From assembly GCF_002067135.1 (NCBI RefSeq), contig NZ_CP020105.1, positions 1,798,001 through 1,862,000 on the forward strand: 64,000 bases of DNA. The letters run 5' to 3'. Shown piece after piece: positions 56,089-64,000 of this stretch (position 1 is the first letter of the stretch; every line of letters begins with the position of its first letter). Source of the stretch: Spirosoma rigui (GTDB lineage Bacteria; Bacteroidota; Bacteroidia; Cytophagales; Spirosomataceae). Both the position numbers and the translations under genes were made by a program. The notes under the pieces were generated by a model, which was not told the DNA's origin, made no database searches, and saw nothing but the letters and a program-made list of their open reading frames with translations.

Positions 56089-57237
56089 ATGCAATTCTCC
56101 GAAATAATAGGGCACGACGAAACCAAGCAACTGCTGTTGCGGGCGGTACAGACCAACCACCTCGCCCACGCACTGCTGTTCGACGGTCCACAGGGTAGTG
56201 CCAATCTCGCACTGGCGCTGGCGCTAGCCCAGTACGTCAACTGCGAGGATAAGCAGCAGGGCGACGGCCTGCGGCAGGACGCCTGTGGTCAGTGCCCGTC
56301 CTGCGTGAAAATCCAGAAACTCGTTCACCCGGACCTGCACATGGTGTTTCCGGTGGCTAACCTGGCCAAGGGCAAAAACTCGGAAGCGTACCTGACCGAC
56401 TGGCGTAAATTTCTACTCGACCAGCCCTACCGGACATTGCCGGATTGGCTCGAAACGATGGGTGCTGATAACAAGCAGGGGAATATATCGGCCGAAGAGG
56501 CCCGGAATATCCTGCAAAAGCTATCGCTGAAAGCCTACGAAGGGGCTTACAAGATTATGCTGATCTGGCTGCCGGAGCTGATGAACGTTACATCGGCCAA
56601 TGCCCTGCTGAAAGTACTGGAAGAGCCACCCGTGCAGACCTTGTTTTTGCTGGTGACTAATCAGCCCGACAAACTGCTGATCACTATTCTGTCCCGAACG
56701 CAGCGAGTGGCGGTACGGGCGTTTACGGACGAAGAGGTGGCGACACACCTGCGGCAGCACCTGAACCTCGACGAAACCACCGCCCGGCGCATTGCCTACC
56801 TGGCCGACGGCGACTTGTCGGAAGCCCTGAGACTGGGCCGCCAGGAAGATAGCGGTACGTCGGTGTCTGGCCAGCATACGTGGTTCGCCGAGTGGATGCG
56901 CCTGTGCTATCGCCAGGACTTACTGGCTTTGGTTAAACAGGCCGACCAGTTTGACGGTTTTGCTAAAGAAAAACAGAAAGGGCTCATGGAGTATAGCATT
57001 CGGCTGTATCGGGACCTGTTTCTGTGGCAACAGGGGGCGGGAACATTGCTGCGCCTGCCCGACGATGAACTGGCGTTTGTAAAGAATTTTTCGAAGGTAT
57101 TGACCATCGCACACATCGAACATATCGTGGCTGACCTGAACGAAGCAGCCTACCACCTCGAACGAAACGCCCGCGCCAAAATGATCATGCTCGATATGTC
57201 GCTCACGTTTAGCCGACTGATAAAAACGAAGTTGTGA
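56089..57237 (+). CDS. holB: DNA polymerase III delta' subunit
   Basis: Delta' is the non-ATPase stator of the clamp loader. The 382-residue product begins MQFSEIIGHDETKQLLLRAV, has a degenerate P-loop GPQGSANLALALA (no Lys, as expected for delta'), a zinc-site cluster DACGQCPSCVKIQKLVHPDL, and SANALLKVLEEPPVQTLFLL with sensor SRTQRVAVRAF. Length is typical. It is tightly downstream of the GlmU-family gene, a common Bacteroidota pairing by my recollection. Confidence 0.92.
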   Translation: MQFSEIIGHDETKQLLLRAVQTNHLAHALLFDGPQGSANLALALALAQYVNCEDKQQGDGLRQDACGQCPSCVKIQKLVHPDLHMVFPVANLAKGKNSEAYLTDWRKFLLDQPYRTLPDWLETMGADNKQGNISAEEARNILQKLSLKAYEGAYKIMLIWLPELMNVTSANALLKVLEEPPVQTLFLLVTNQPDKLLITILSRTQRVAVRAFTDEEVATHLRQHLNLDETTARRIAYLADGDLSEALRLGRQEDSGTSVSGQHTWFAEWMRLCYRQDLLALVKQADQFDGFAKEKQKGLMEYSIRLYRDLFLWQQGAGTLLRLPDDELAFVKNFSKVLTIAHIEHIVADLNEAAYHLERNARAKMIMLDMSLTFSRLIKTKL

Positions 57238-57299
57238 TGACACCGGGGAACTGGTAAAAAGGCTACCCCTCTCGCTTTATCCGCTGCAACGCCCCACTC

Positions 57300-57737
57300 A
57301 TGAAATCCAAGCAGATTATTGGCATGACAGACCTTGTCGACTTTCCCGACTTGGGGCTGTTCGACGTGCAGGCGAAGGTTGATACGGGGGCGTTTACGTC
57401 GGCATTGCACTGCAAACAGGTGAAGCTGGTGCGGGTTGGCCCGCGAACAAAACTGAGTTTCTGGCTGATCGATAAAACCGGCGAGCCCGCCCGGCAATTT
57501 TACAGTGATGACTTCAGCCAGCGTATGATCCGCAACTCGTTTGGGGTGTCCGAAAAGCGGTACGTTATCAAAACCCGAATTGTCTTATTCGGCCGCACCA
57601 TCAAGACCGAGTTCACCCTTGCCGACCGGGAGCGGCTCAAGAATCCGGTGCTGCTGGGGCGTAAGCTGCTCCGCAATCGATTTATTGTCGACGTATCCGA
57701 AACAAATCTGTCGTATCAACTCAAAAAAAGTCGGTGA
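57300..57737 (+). CDS. RimB-type retropepsin-like protease (ATP-dependent zinc protease family)
   Basis: A 145-residue protein of the PF05618 type. The aspartic-protease-like motif is [14 protein letters not shown], followed by [20 protein letters not shown] and [19 protein letters not shown], the family end. Related RimB proteins trim glutamate tails that RimK adds to ribosomal protein S6. Here a RimK-like ligase gene follows 43 bases later, supporting such a cycle. The historical family name with 'zinc' does not reflect visible zinc ligands. Confidence 0.85.
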   Translation: MKSKQIIGMTDLVDFPDLGLFDVQAKVDTGAFTSALHCKQVKLVRVGPRTKLSFWLIDKTGEPARQFYSDDFSQRMIRNSFGVSEKRYVIKTRIVLFGRTIKTEFTLADRERLKNPVLLGRKLLRNRFIVDVSETNLSYQLKKSR

Positions 57738-57780
57738 TTTATTCACTCACCGACTGTCTGACCAACTGTCTACCCATTCC

Positions 57781-58689
57781 ATGCGTATTGCCATTTTATC
57801 GGCCAATCCGGCTCTGTACTCGACCATACGACTGCTCGAAGCGGTGCACCAGCGCGGGCATGAGGGTGTTTTGGTAAATCACCTCAACTGCCAGGTCATG
57901 ATCGAAGGCGGTAACCCCTCGGTCCTCTACGAAGGGAAAACGCTGGAAGCGTTCGACGCGATCGTACCCCGGATTGGTGCATCGGTGACTGACTACGGCT
58001 GCGCGATCGTTCGCCAGTTCGAGATGATGAAGGTGTTCACGACGGCCAAGTCGCAGGCCATCATGCGTTCCCGCAATAAACTCCGCAGCCTGCAGGTACT
58101 ATCGAAAGCGGGCGTTGAACTGCCAAAAACGGTTTTTGCCAACCACCCCAAAAACGGCAGTGTCACCCAGCTGATCGAACTGGTAGGCGGCCCACCCGTT
58201 GTGATCAAGCTGCTGGAAGGTACGCAGGGAATTGGCGTGGTGCTGGCTGAAACCACCAAAGCGGCTAAATCGACCATCGAAGCGTTTTACGGGTTGAAAA
58301 AACACGTGCTGGTGCAGGAGTTCGTTGCCGAAGCCAAAGGGGCCGACATCCGCGCGTTTGTCATTGGCGGCCGGGTGGTGGGCGCCATTCGTCGGCAGGG
58401 GCTGGAGGGCGAGTTTCGGTCTAACCTGCACCGGGGAGGTAATGCCGTAGCCGTGACGCTCACGCCCGACGAAGAAAAAACCGCCATTGAGGCCGCCCGC
58501 GCCCTGGGTCTGAAAGTAGCCGGGGTCGACATGCTGCCCTCCGACCGGGGGCCGCTGGTGCTCGAAGTTAATTCATCGCCGGGGCTGGAGGGGATCGAAA
58601 CCGCCACCCGTATTGATGTTGCCACCGAGATTATCGCCTACATTGAAGATAAAATCCGGGCCGATGAAGGCGATATTGTCGGCGTGTAG
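57781..58689 (+). CDS. rimK: RimK-family alpha-L-glutamate ligase (ATP-grasp)
   Basis: From ATG 57781 the product is 302 residues, the usual RimK length, starting [20 protein letters not shown]. It has the pre-ATP-grasp domain ([20 protein letters not shown]) and the ATP-grasp core ([60 protein letters not shown] then SPGLEGIE). RimK adds glutamates to the C-terminus of S6 or makes poly-glutamate. The frame extends 80 codons upstream over rimB in another frame; this is not coding. Confidence 0.92.
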   Translation: MRIAILSANPALYSTIRLLEAVHQRGHEGVLVNHLNCQVMIEGGNPSVLYEGKTLEAFDAIVPRIGASVTDYGCAIVRQFEMMKVFTTAKSQAIMRSRNKLRSLQVLSKAGVELPKTVFANHPKNGSVTQLIELVGGPPVVIKLLEGTQGIGVVLAETTKAAKSTIEAFYGLKKHVLVQEFVAEAKGADIRAFVIGGRVVGAIRRQGLEGEFRSNLHRGGNAVAVTLTPDEEKTAIEAARALGLKVAGVDMLPSDRGPLVLEVNSSPGLEGIETATRIDVATEIIAYIEDKIRADEGDIVGV

Positions 58690-58778
58690 GCAAGCCGCTG
58701 ATGAACCCACATCGCCCGCTGCTTTTAGCGGGGGCATACGTTTTCTGAACTCATTTCATTCATTACCCTTTGTCCTTT

Positions 58779-59333
58779 ATGGCTGCTCTAGATCCCGATC
58801 TTAAGAAAGCGATTGTCCACATGCCGAGTACCGAAAAAGACAAGCTGTTGCTGCGGCTGGTGGCGAAAGACGCCATCCTGACCGAGAAACTTCAGTTTGA
58901 ACTGGTGGAACGGGGTCAAACCATCGACGAACGGCGGGAGTTGATTCGTGAATTTATTCTCCGAACGGCGACCCTGAATGCTGATTCACCGGGCTGGCTC
59001 ATGATGGACATGCGGACCGTGAGCGGTTACATCAGCCGGCATCTCAAAGTGACAAAAGACAAGTACGGCGAGGTTGAACTCATGCTCAATATGCTCAATA
59101 CGTTCTACGACCACAACGCTCACCTGTTGCATAAGTACAACTCCCGTTCCGACAAAGCCGCGGAGTACATTGCCAAACGAACCGATCAGGTGCTTAAGAA
59201 AGCGGCTAAACTCGACCCGGACTACCACATTGAGTTTGCCGACGAGATCAATAAACTACTGCAATGGATACATAGTAATGCGCCGGTTCACTACGCCCGG
59301 CAACTGGGTCTCCCCAAAGAATGGATCGTATAA
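58779..59333 (+). CDS. Conserved-looking helical protein of unknown function
   Basis: I do not recognise this 184-residue protein. From ATG 58779 it is MAALDPDLKKAIVHMPSTEK.., strongly helical and charged, with LRTATLNADSPGWLMMDMRT and LLHKYNSRSDKAAEYIAKRT. No signal peptide, membrane span or metal-type motif is apparent. The segment VSGYISRHLKVTKDKYGEVELM suggests a compact cytoplasmic domain. It is separated from rimK by ~90 bases with a weak hairpin (CCCGCT/AGCGGG at 58715-58732), so it likely has its own promoter. Confidence 0.72.
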   Translation: MAALDPDLKKAIVHMPSTEKDKLLLRLVAKDAILTEKLQFELVERGQTIDERRELIREFILRTATLNADSPGWLMMDMRTVSGYISRHLKVTKDKYGEVELMLNMLNTFYDHNAHLLHKYNSRSDKAAEYIAKRTDQVLKKAAKLDPDYHIEFADEINKLLQWIHSNAPVHYARQLGLPKEWIV

Positions 59334-59363
59334 AGTCAGTCACCGACCGACTCGCCAATTGAG

Positions 59364-60266
59364 TTAATACGTCTTCGTCATGTCGGCGGGAATAGCCAGG
59401 ACAAAATCGCCGAGGGCCCGGTTCTCGGTAGCGGGCTTGTCGGGATCCGCCAGCTCGACCGACGAGAGGGTCATGATTTTCAGGCCGGGGCGGTTTTTGC
59501 GCAGGTACCATACAATACCCTCAAAGTTCTTGGAATGGTAGTCGCCGTTGAAATGCAGTGCCGTTTGGCCCGGTTTTAGATTCTGCAGGATGAAATAAGC
59601 CATGGTGGCGTCCTTGATGGCCTGGGCGCGGGCAAAGTTCGCAGCCACATCGCCATTGCCGCCGTGTGGGTTGGCCGTTTTGCTGTCGGCCCCGTGGGCC
59701 GAACCGCCCATCATCTCCAGCATGGCCTGGTAGCCCGGCAGCGTCAGGTCGACGGTGAGGGGTAGGGGAGCCATCTGGCTCTTGGCCGTTTCGGAGAGCG
59801 TATCGAGGGCTGCCAATCCCTTGCGGGATACCAGGCTGGCATACCGGCGGGGTACGTTGGTTGCTACGAAAGGAATTTTCAGCTCGCGGGCCACGTCGAC
59901 GATCGGTTTATAGTCGGTGTCAAAATTGGGCCAGAGCCGCGCCTGTTTGGCCAGTTCAGTGCCGGTTGTTCGTCCCTGAACGTAGTCGCTGAGGGCCGTC
60001 TGGTTATCGGCTTCGAACATTTCTGCACCCAAGACCAGGTTGCCTTTTTTCTGGTCGGCCAGGTCTTTGGTAAGCTGGAGTTCGAGCCAGTGGCAAATGG
60101 GGTTGTTGTGTAATTCACCAAACAGGACTACGTCGGCATCGGCGGCCTGCCGAAGCAATTTGGCGTAGGTCGTTGCTTTCAGTTTAGCGTCGTAGATCCG
60201 GTAAGCAGGCCGGTCGGGGCGGAACGAGAACGCCAGCAGACAAAGCAGAACAAGGGCAAATCGCAT
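59364..60266 (-). CDS. ChaN-like haem-binding/uptake family protein
   Basis: A 300-residue protein with a signal peptide (MRFALVLLCLLAFSF) and the ChaN/Tiki-type domain: VVLFGELHNNPICHWLELQL, LVLGAEMFEADNQTALSDYV, ATNVPRRYASLVSRKGLAAL and LHFNGDYHSKNFEGIVWYLR. ChaN binds haem at the outer membrane in some bacteria, and related Tiki proteins are metalloproteases with the paired GxxHxxP-like motifs, so the activity here is open. No lipobox Cys is obvious. It is divergent from the kinase gene at 60394. Confidence 0.87.
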   Translation of the reverse strand: MRFALVLLCLLAFSFRPDRPAYRIYDAKLKATTYAKLLRQAADADVVLFGELHNNPICHWLELQLTKDLADQKKGNLVLGAEMFEADNQTALSDYVQGRTTGTELAKQARLWPNFDTDYKPIVDVARELKIPFVATNVPRRYASLVSRKGLAALDTLSETAKSQMAPLPLTVDLTLPGYQAMLEMMGGSAHGADSKTANPHGGNGDVAANFARAQAIKDATMAYFILQNLKPGQTALHFNGDYHSKNFEGIVWYLRKNRPGLKIMTLSSVELADPDKPATENRALGDFVLAIPADMTKTY

Positions 60267-60327
60267 AGAGTTGGTCGATCAGAAGCGGCAGGGACCAGAT
60301 CGATCGGACCGTGCTTCGGATAATCTC

Positions 60328-60355
60328 GTAACTAATCCGATCATCAATTAGTTAC
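60328..60355. promoter_or_regulatory. Dyad between divergent chaN-like and kinase genes
   Basis: GTAACTAAT (60328-60336) is perfectly complementary to ATTAGTTAC (60347-60355), spaced by ten bases. It sits 62 bases upstream of one ATG and 39 of the other, a good place for an operator that two subunits of a regulator could bind. It could equally be an RNA hairpin. Confidence 0.4.
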
Positions 60356-60393
60356 CCGACTGTGTATAACCTACGCCAACACTTCCTCGCTAC

Positions 60394-61776
60394 ATGACCT
60401 TACTCGAATCACTCCGTCAGTTTCCGGCTTTCGAAACGGTGCCTGAGGCACAACTTCAGTGGCTCATCGACCGCTCGGAAGAAGAGTCACTCCCGATCCA
60501 TCACGTCATTAACAACCCCGGCGACATGGTTGATCATCTGATTCTGGTGATCGACGGCCTTATTGTAATTGATAGCGGGCAGAGTGGTCCCAGTGATGAT
60601 ATTGCTACATTTGGTCCCAAAACATTTCTGGGTCTGCTGCCCTTCTCGCGACTCAAACATATTCGGAACCGGGTCATTACCGAAGCGCCCACCCACGTGC
60701 TCCGGCTTCACCGCGATCATCTGCGCGAGCTTTCCCAGTTGCACTACGAGCTGACCGAAGCCCTCGTTCAGCAGATGACGACCCGCGTTCGGGAAATGAC
60801 GCGGCAAACGCAGCAGGAAGACAAAATGGCTTCGCTGGGACGGCTATCGGCGGGACTTGCGCACGAGCTGAATAACCCCGTGGCGGCTGTTGTGCGCTCG
60901 GCCGATACGCTCAAGACCCACATGCGCGCCACGCCCGAGAACTTCAAAGCCATCATGCACCTCAACCTGACCGACGAGCAGGTGGACTCGGTCGATACCG
61001 CTTTTTTCAGTAAGGTCGATCAGCGCATTACTCTCTCGCTACTGGAGCGAACCTCGCTGGAAGACGACGTAACCGACTGGCTCGATGATCATGGTGTCGA
61101 TGATTCGGTCGATCTGGCTGGCCCGCTGGTTGAGTTCGGCTTTACCACCGATGACCTGGACACGATTCTGGACAAAATAGGTGATCAGAATCTGGCGGGT
61201 GTGGTGGGCTGGCTCGTCAACAACCTGGTTACCGAAAAGCTGGTGATGGACATCAGCGAAGCCTCCAAACGCATTTCGACGCTGGTTGGCTCCATCAAAA
61301 ACTACACCCACATGGATCGGGGCGTGGGCAAGGAACAGGTGCCGCTGGCCGAAGGTATCCGTAACACGCTCACGCTGCTGGACCACAAACTCCGTAGCAA
61401 ACACATTGGGCTGACCCTGAACCTGCCCGACGATCTACCGCCGGTATGCGGCTGGCCGGGCGAACTTAACCAGCTCTGGACCAACCTGATCGACAACGCC
61501 ATTGATGCCCTGCCCGATGGCGGGCAACTGACAATCAGCAGTGCGCCCGACGGAACCGATTTTGTGCTGACGAAAGTAACCGACAACGGACCCGGTATTC
61601 CGGCAGATATACAGGATAAAATATTCGAGCCGTTTTTTACGACCAAGGAGATAGGTAAAGGAACGGGCCTGGGTCTCGACATTGCGCAGGGCGTTGTTAA
61701 ACACCATAATGGTTCTATAAAGGTGGCCTCCGAGCCGGGCAATACCGTGTTTAGCGTATGTTTGCCAATTCAATAA
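60394..61776 (+). CDS. Cytoplasmic histidine kinase with N-terminal cNMP-binding fold
   Basis: The 460-residue protein has no membrane span. Residues ~5-125 form a cyclic-nucleotide-binding-like beta-roll (LESLRQFPAFETVPEAQLQW; GDMVDHLILVIDGLIVID), but the phosphate box is degenerate (GPKTFLGLLPFSRLKHIRNR, no Gly-Glu-Leu pair), so it may bind something other than cAMP. The kinase core has His157 in GRLSAGLAHELNNPVAAVVR, a long insert at ~190-280, N box LIDNAIDAL, DNGPGIP and GTGLGLDIAQGVVKHH. The next gene, a receiver-flavoprotein fusion, is its likely partner, 77 bases downstream. Confidence 0.92.
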   Translation: MTLLESLRQFPAFETVPEAQLQWLIDRSEEESLPIHHVINNPGDMVDHLILVIDGLIVIDSGQSGPSDDIATFGPKTFLGLLPFSRLKHIRNRVITEAPTHVLRLHRDHLRELSQLHYELTEALVQQMTTRVREMTRQTQQEDKMASLGRLSAGLAHELNNPVAAVVRSADTLKTHMRATPENFKAIMHLNLTDEQVDSVDTAFFSKVDQRITLSLLERTSLEDDVTDWLDDHGVDDSVDLAGPLVEFGFTTDDLDTILDKIGDQNLAGVVGWLVNNLVTEKLVMDISEASKRISTLVGSIKNYTHMDRGVGKEQVPLAEGIRNTLTLLDHKLRSKHIGLTLNLPDDLPPVCGWPGELNQLWTNLIDNAIDALPDGGQLTISSAPDGTDFVLTKVTDNGPGIPADIQDKIFEPFFTTKEIGKGTGLGLDIAQGVVKHHNGSIKVASEPGNTVFSVCLPIQ

Positions 61777-61853
61777 ACGGAGGCAGTGCGTTGTAGGTAC
61801 GCTATTACCAGCGTCCGGTTCGTTCATCCAGTCCATCATTCTCTCATCTTACC

Positions 61854-63515
61854 ATGAAGCTTCCCATTATTTTTTCCATTGATGACGATCAGCAGGTTTT
61901 GCAGGCTATCCAGCATGATTTGCGGAAGCAGTATCGGAAACAGTACCGGATCATGTGTACTACGTCGGCCCGGGAAGCCCTGGAAGCGCTGACAGAACTG
62001 AAAAAGAAGGATGAAGATGTGGCCCTGTTTCTGTCGGATCAGCGCATGCCCGACATGACCGGTGTCGAATTTCTGACGCAGGCCCGCAAAGTATTTCCCA
62101 ACGCCAAACGGGCGTTGTTAACGGCCTATTCCGACATTGACGCGGCTGTGCGGGCGATCAATGAGGTACAACTCGATTATTACATTGCCAAACCCTGGGA
62201 CCCGCCCGAGGAAAAGCTGTATCCGGTGCTCGACGATTTGCTCGATAACTGGCAGTCCGATTACAAGCCTGGCTTCACGGGACTGAAGTTGGTCGGCTAC
62301 CAATTTTCGCCCCGTTCGCACGAACTGAAAGATTTTCTGGCGGGCAATCTCATGCCGTATCAGTGGCTCGATATTGAGCATGATCCGGATGCCCAGACGC
62401 TGCTCGATCTGCACGGCCTGACGCACAAAGACCTGCCCGTGGCTATTCTGGAAGGGGGAAAAGTACTCGTGCAACCCACTATTCAGGAGATAGGAGCCCA
62501 GATGGGATTAAGTCCAACCGCGTCGGAATCGCTTTACGACCTGGCGATCATTGGCGCCGGTCCCGCCGGATTGGCGGCTGCTGTCTACGGTGGTTCGGAG
62601 GGGTTAAAAACGATTTTGATCGACAAACGGGCACCGGGCGGGCAGGCCGGTACCAGCTCACGAATCGAAAACTACCTGGGCTTCCCGGCTGGTCTGAGCG
62701 GTGCTGAACTCACCCGGCGTGCTATTACGCAGGCCCAACGCTTCGGGGTCGAGTTTCTGGCTCCCCAAGAAGTGGTATCCATTGAGTCGAAGGGCCAGTA
62801 CAAGCACATCAATATGACCGATGGTAGCAAAGTGGTGACGCGCGCCATTGTGCTCAGCACGGGTGTATCGTACCACAAGCTGGACAACGAAAGCCTGGAC
62901 CGCTTCTCGGGAGCGGGGGTCTACTACGGAGCCGCTACTACTGAAGCCTTTGCCTTCAAGGGTCAGCCGGTCTACATTGTCGGGGGCGGCAACTCCGCCG
63001 GGCAGGGGGCCATGTATCTGTCGCGGACGGCCTCCGACGTGTATATCTGTGTCCGGCGGCCTGACCTGTCCGAAACCATGTCGCAGTACCTCATTGACCA
63101 GATCGAGAAGACTCCCAACATCCACGTGATAGGTTGCACGGAAGTGGTTGAAGCCCTGGGTAACGAACGGCTGGAATGCCTGGTGCTGGAGAACATGGAT
63201 ACCCACGAACGGCGGACCGAAAAAGCGGGCGGCCTGTTTATTTTTATCGGGACCAAGCCCCTGACCGACTGGATCGAGCTGGATATAATCAAGGACCCCA
63301 AGGGATTCATTGCCACGGGTCGCGATCTGGGCCGCTATGCCGAGTACCGGAAAGTGTGGAAACAGAACCGGGAACCGTACCTACTCGAAACGTGTAGCCC
63401 CGGCATTTTCGCGGCTGGTGACGTGCGGGCTGGGGCCATGAACCGCGTGGCGTCGGCGGTGGGTGAAGGGGCCATGGCTGTAAGTTTCGTGCATAAGTAT
63501 CTGGCCGAAAACTGA
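61854..63515 (+). CDS. Response regulator fused to a thioredoxin-reductase-like flavoprotein
   Basis: The 553-residue fusion has a receiver (acceptor Asp62 in LFLSDQRMPDMTG, Lys113 in IAKPW), a thioredoxin/glutaredoxin-like middle domain at ~140-225 and a TrxR-type part with FAD motif GAGPAG at 234-239, NAD(P) motif VGGGNSAGQGA at ~376-386 and C-terminal FAD motif GIFAAGDVRAG. The redox CxxC of true TrxR is replaced by GAAT (359-362), so electrons cannot pass through the usual disulfide. It may act as an NAD(P)H-dependent redox sensor or output enzyme controlled by phosphorylation. The kinase directly upstream is the likely partner. Confidence 0.92.
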   Translation: MKLPIIFSIDDDQQVLQAIQHDLRKQYRKQYRIMCTTSAREALEALTELKKKDEDVALFLSDQRMPDMTGVEFLTQARKVFPNAKRALLTAYSDIDAAVRAINEVQLDYYIAKPWDPPEEKLYPVLDDLLDNWQSDYKPGFTGLKLVGYQFSPRSHELKDFLAGNLMPYQWLDIEHDPDAQTLLDLHGLTHKDLPVAILEGGKVLVQPTIQEIGAQMGLSPTASESLYDLAIIGAGPAGLAAAVYGGSEGLKTILIDKRAPGGQAGTSSRIENYLGFPAGLSGAELTRRAITQAQRFGVEFLAPQEVVSIESKGQYKHINMTDGSKVVTRAIVLSTGVSYHKLDNESLDRFSGAGVYYGAATTEAFAFKGQPVYIVGGGNSAGQGAMYLSRTASDVYICVRRPDLSETMSQYLIDQIEKTPNIHVIGCTEVVEALGNERLECLVLENMDTHERRTEKAGGLFIFIGTKPLTDWIELDIIKDPKGFIATGRDLGRYAEYRKVWKQNREPYLLETCSPGIFAAGDVRAGAMNRVASAVGEGAMAVSFVHKYLAEN

Positions 63516-63681
63516 TCCGGTAAAATACCGTCTTTTTCCCGGTTCAGCGTGTCCATTCCTACCGAATAATTGGTAAATAAGGTGGTACTATTGCGCTGGT
63601 TTGTATATTGGTAACAACATCGCTCGAACAGGAATCAATTAATTCAGTATACTCAACTTTCGGATAGCTGTACTCTGAACT

Positions 63682-64000
63682 ATGATTTTGTTCTACGCCG
63701 TTCTTACAAGCAGTGTATTGTCGATACTGGTAGGCGGCTTGCTTTGGCAGAAAAAACAGCCCAATACCTACGCTCAGCGATTTTTGTCGGGCCTGCTGCT
63801 GCTGTACGGATACATCGGATTTATTTCGTCGCTGGTCATAAACGGTACTATCCTGCAGGTGCCTCACTTTTTTCGGACGGCGGCTCCGCTCTACTACATA
63901 TCCGGTCCTTTACTATACCTCTACGTCCGGTCGTCACTGCGGTCCGAAACGCGCTTCGACTGGCGGTATAGCTGGTTGTTTCTGCCCGCTGTCCTGAACT
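63682..64000 (+). CDS. N-terminal part of a membrane-anchored AraC-type regulator
   Basis: The gene runs off the window; 106 codons are visible from ATG 63682. The residues (MILFYAVLTSSVLSILVGGL, FLSGLLLLYGYIGFISSLVI, APLYYISGPLLYLYVRSSL) give three or four membrane spans with a YYISGPLLYLYV segment typical of Bacteroidota AraC-family proteins that have a multi-helix membrane N-terminus and a C-terminal helix-turn-helix. The DNA-binding part is outside the window, so this is a family-pattern call. Confidence 0.7.
   Translation, partial: MILFYAVLTSSVLSILVGGLLWQKKQPNTYAQRFLSGLLLLYGYIGFISSLVINGTILQVPHFFRTAAPLYYISGPLLYLYVRSSLRSETRFDWRYSWLFLPAVLN

Noticed and set aside
57541..57780. 80-codon upstream extension of rimK
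   Set aside because: It overlaps the rimB-like gene in another frame and RimK proteins start at MRIAILS, matching ATG 57781.

Overview
The window looks like chromosomal DNA from a Bacteroidota bacterium of the Cytophagales, most like Spirosoma and relatives (family-level placement is inference from protein style and gene pairings, not from a search). Signs are the alpha-operon order rpmJ-rpsM-rpsK-rpsD-rpoA-rplQ, enolase next to a DivIC/FtsB-like gene, the alternative GlmU-family protein, membrane-anchored AraC-type regulators, and several matches to the Bacteroidota promoter pattern (TTG, 19-20 bases, TAnnTTTG). I see no rRNA, CRISPR array, prophage or insertion sequence. The base composition is even apart from a more AT-rich patch at 40.8-41.6 kb.

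Layout. 1-3.6 kb: end of the ribosomal protein/RNA polymerase operon. 3.6-8.8 kb: carA, then a large DUF4011-type helicase facing it. 8.9-12.0 kb: TerC-family membrane protein, family-2 glycosyltransferase, type III polyketide synthase. 12.2-15.7 kb: tRNA-Gly, tRNA-Leu, nrdB, small heat-shock protein, hemC. 15.8-18.0 kb: a His-rich FtsX-type permease and an unknown membrane protein. 18.1-26.4 kb: a five-gene minus-strand signalling cluster (nucleotide-transporter/HEAT/cNMP-binding fusion, two sister histidine kinases, a receiver protein, a receiver-adenylate cyclase). 26.8-38.8 kb: central metabolism and housekeeping (sucA, odhB, gpmI, low-Mr phosphatase, divIC, eno, recA, gltA). 39-46.3 kb: secreted amidohydrolase, small membrane protein, a two-gene HEPN module, uvrA, secreted M48 protease. 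46.6-49 kb: FkbM methyltransferase, family-4 glycosyltransferase, recX. 49-52.6 kb: two tandem exported RraA-like proteins divergent from a Tat-exported enolase-superfamily enzyme. 52.6-60.3 kb: SDR protein, terpene-cyclase-like protein, GlmU-family protein, DNA polymerase III delta', RimB/RimK pair, unknown protein, ChaN-like protein. 60.4-63.5 kb: cNMP-fold histidine kinase and a response regulator fused to a thioredoxin-reductase-like flavoprotein. The window ends inside an AraC-type regulator.

How the genes may work together. The 18-26 kb cluster holds every piece of a possible phosphorelay-to-cAMP circuit: kinases, receivers, a cyclase with the catalytic residues, and a membrane transporter-like protein with an intact-looking cAMP-binding box. 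A second kinase/receiver pair at 60.4-63.5 kb joins two-component signalling to redox chemistry. The RraA-like proteins and the enolase-superfamily enzyme look like an exported sugar-acid dehydratase/aldolase set. These links are inferred from gene order and domains only.

A further trait is the number of long, often perfect, intergenic inverted repeats. Two are convergent-gene terminators with 29-30 bp arms extending well beyond the usual GC core and sharing a TTTCTTATA motif; others lack T-tracts. They are listed individually.
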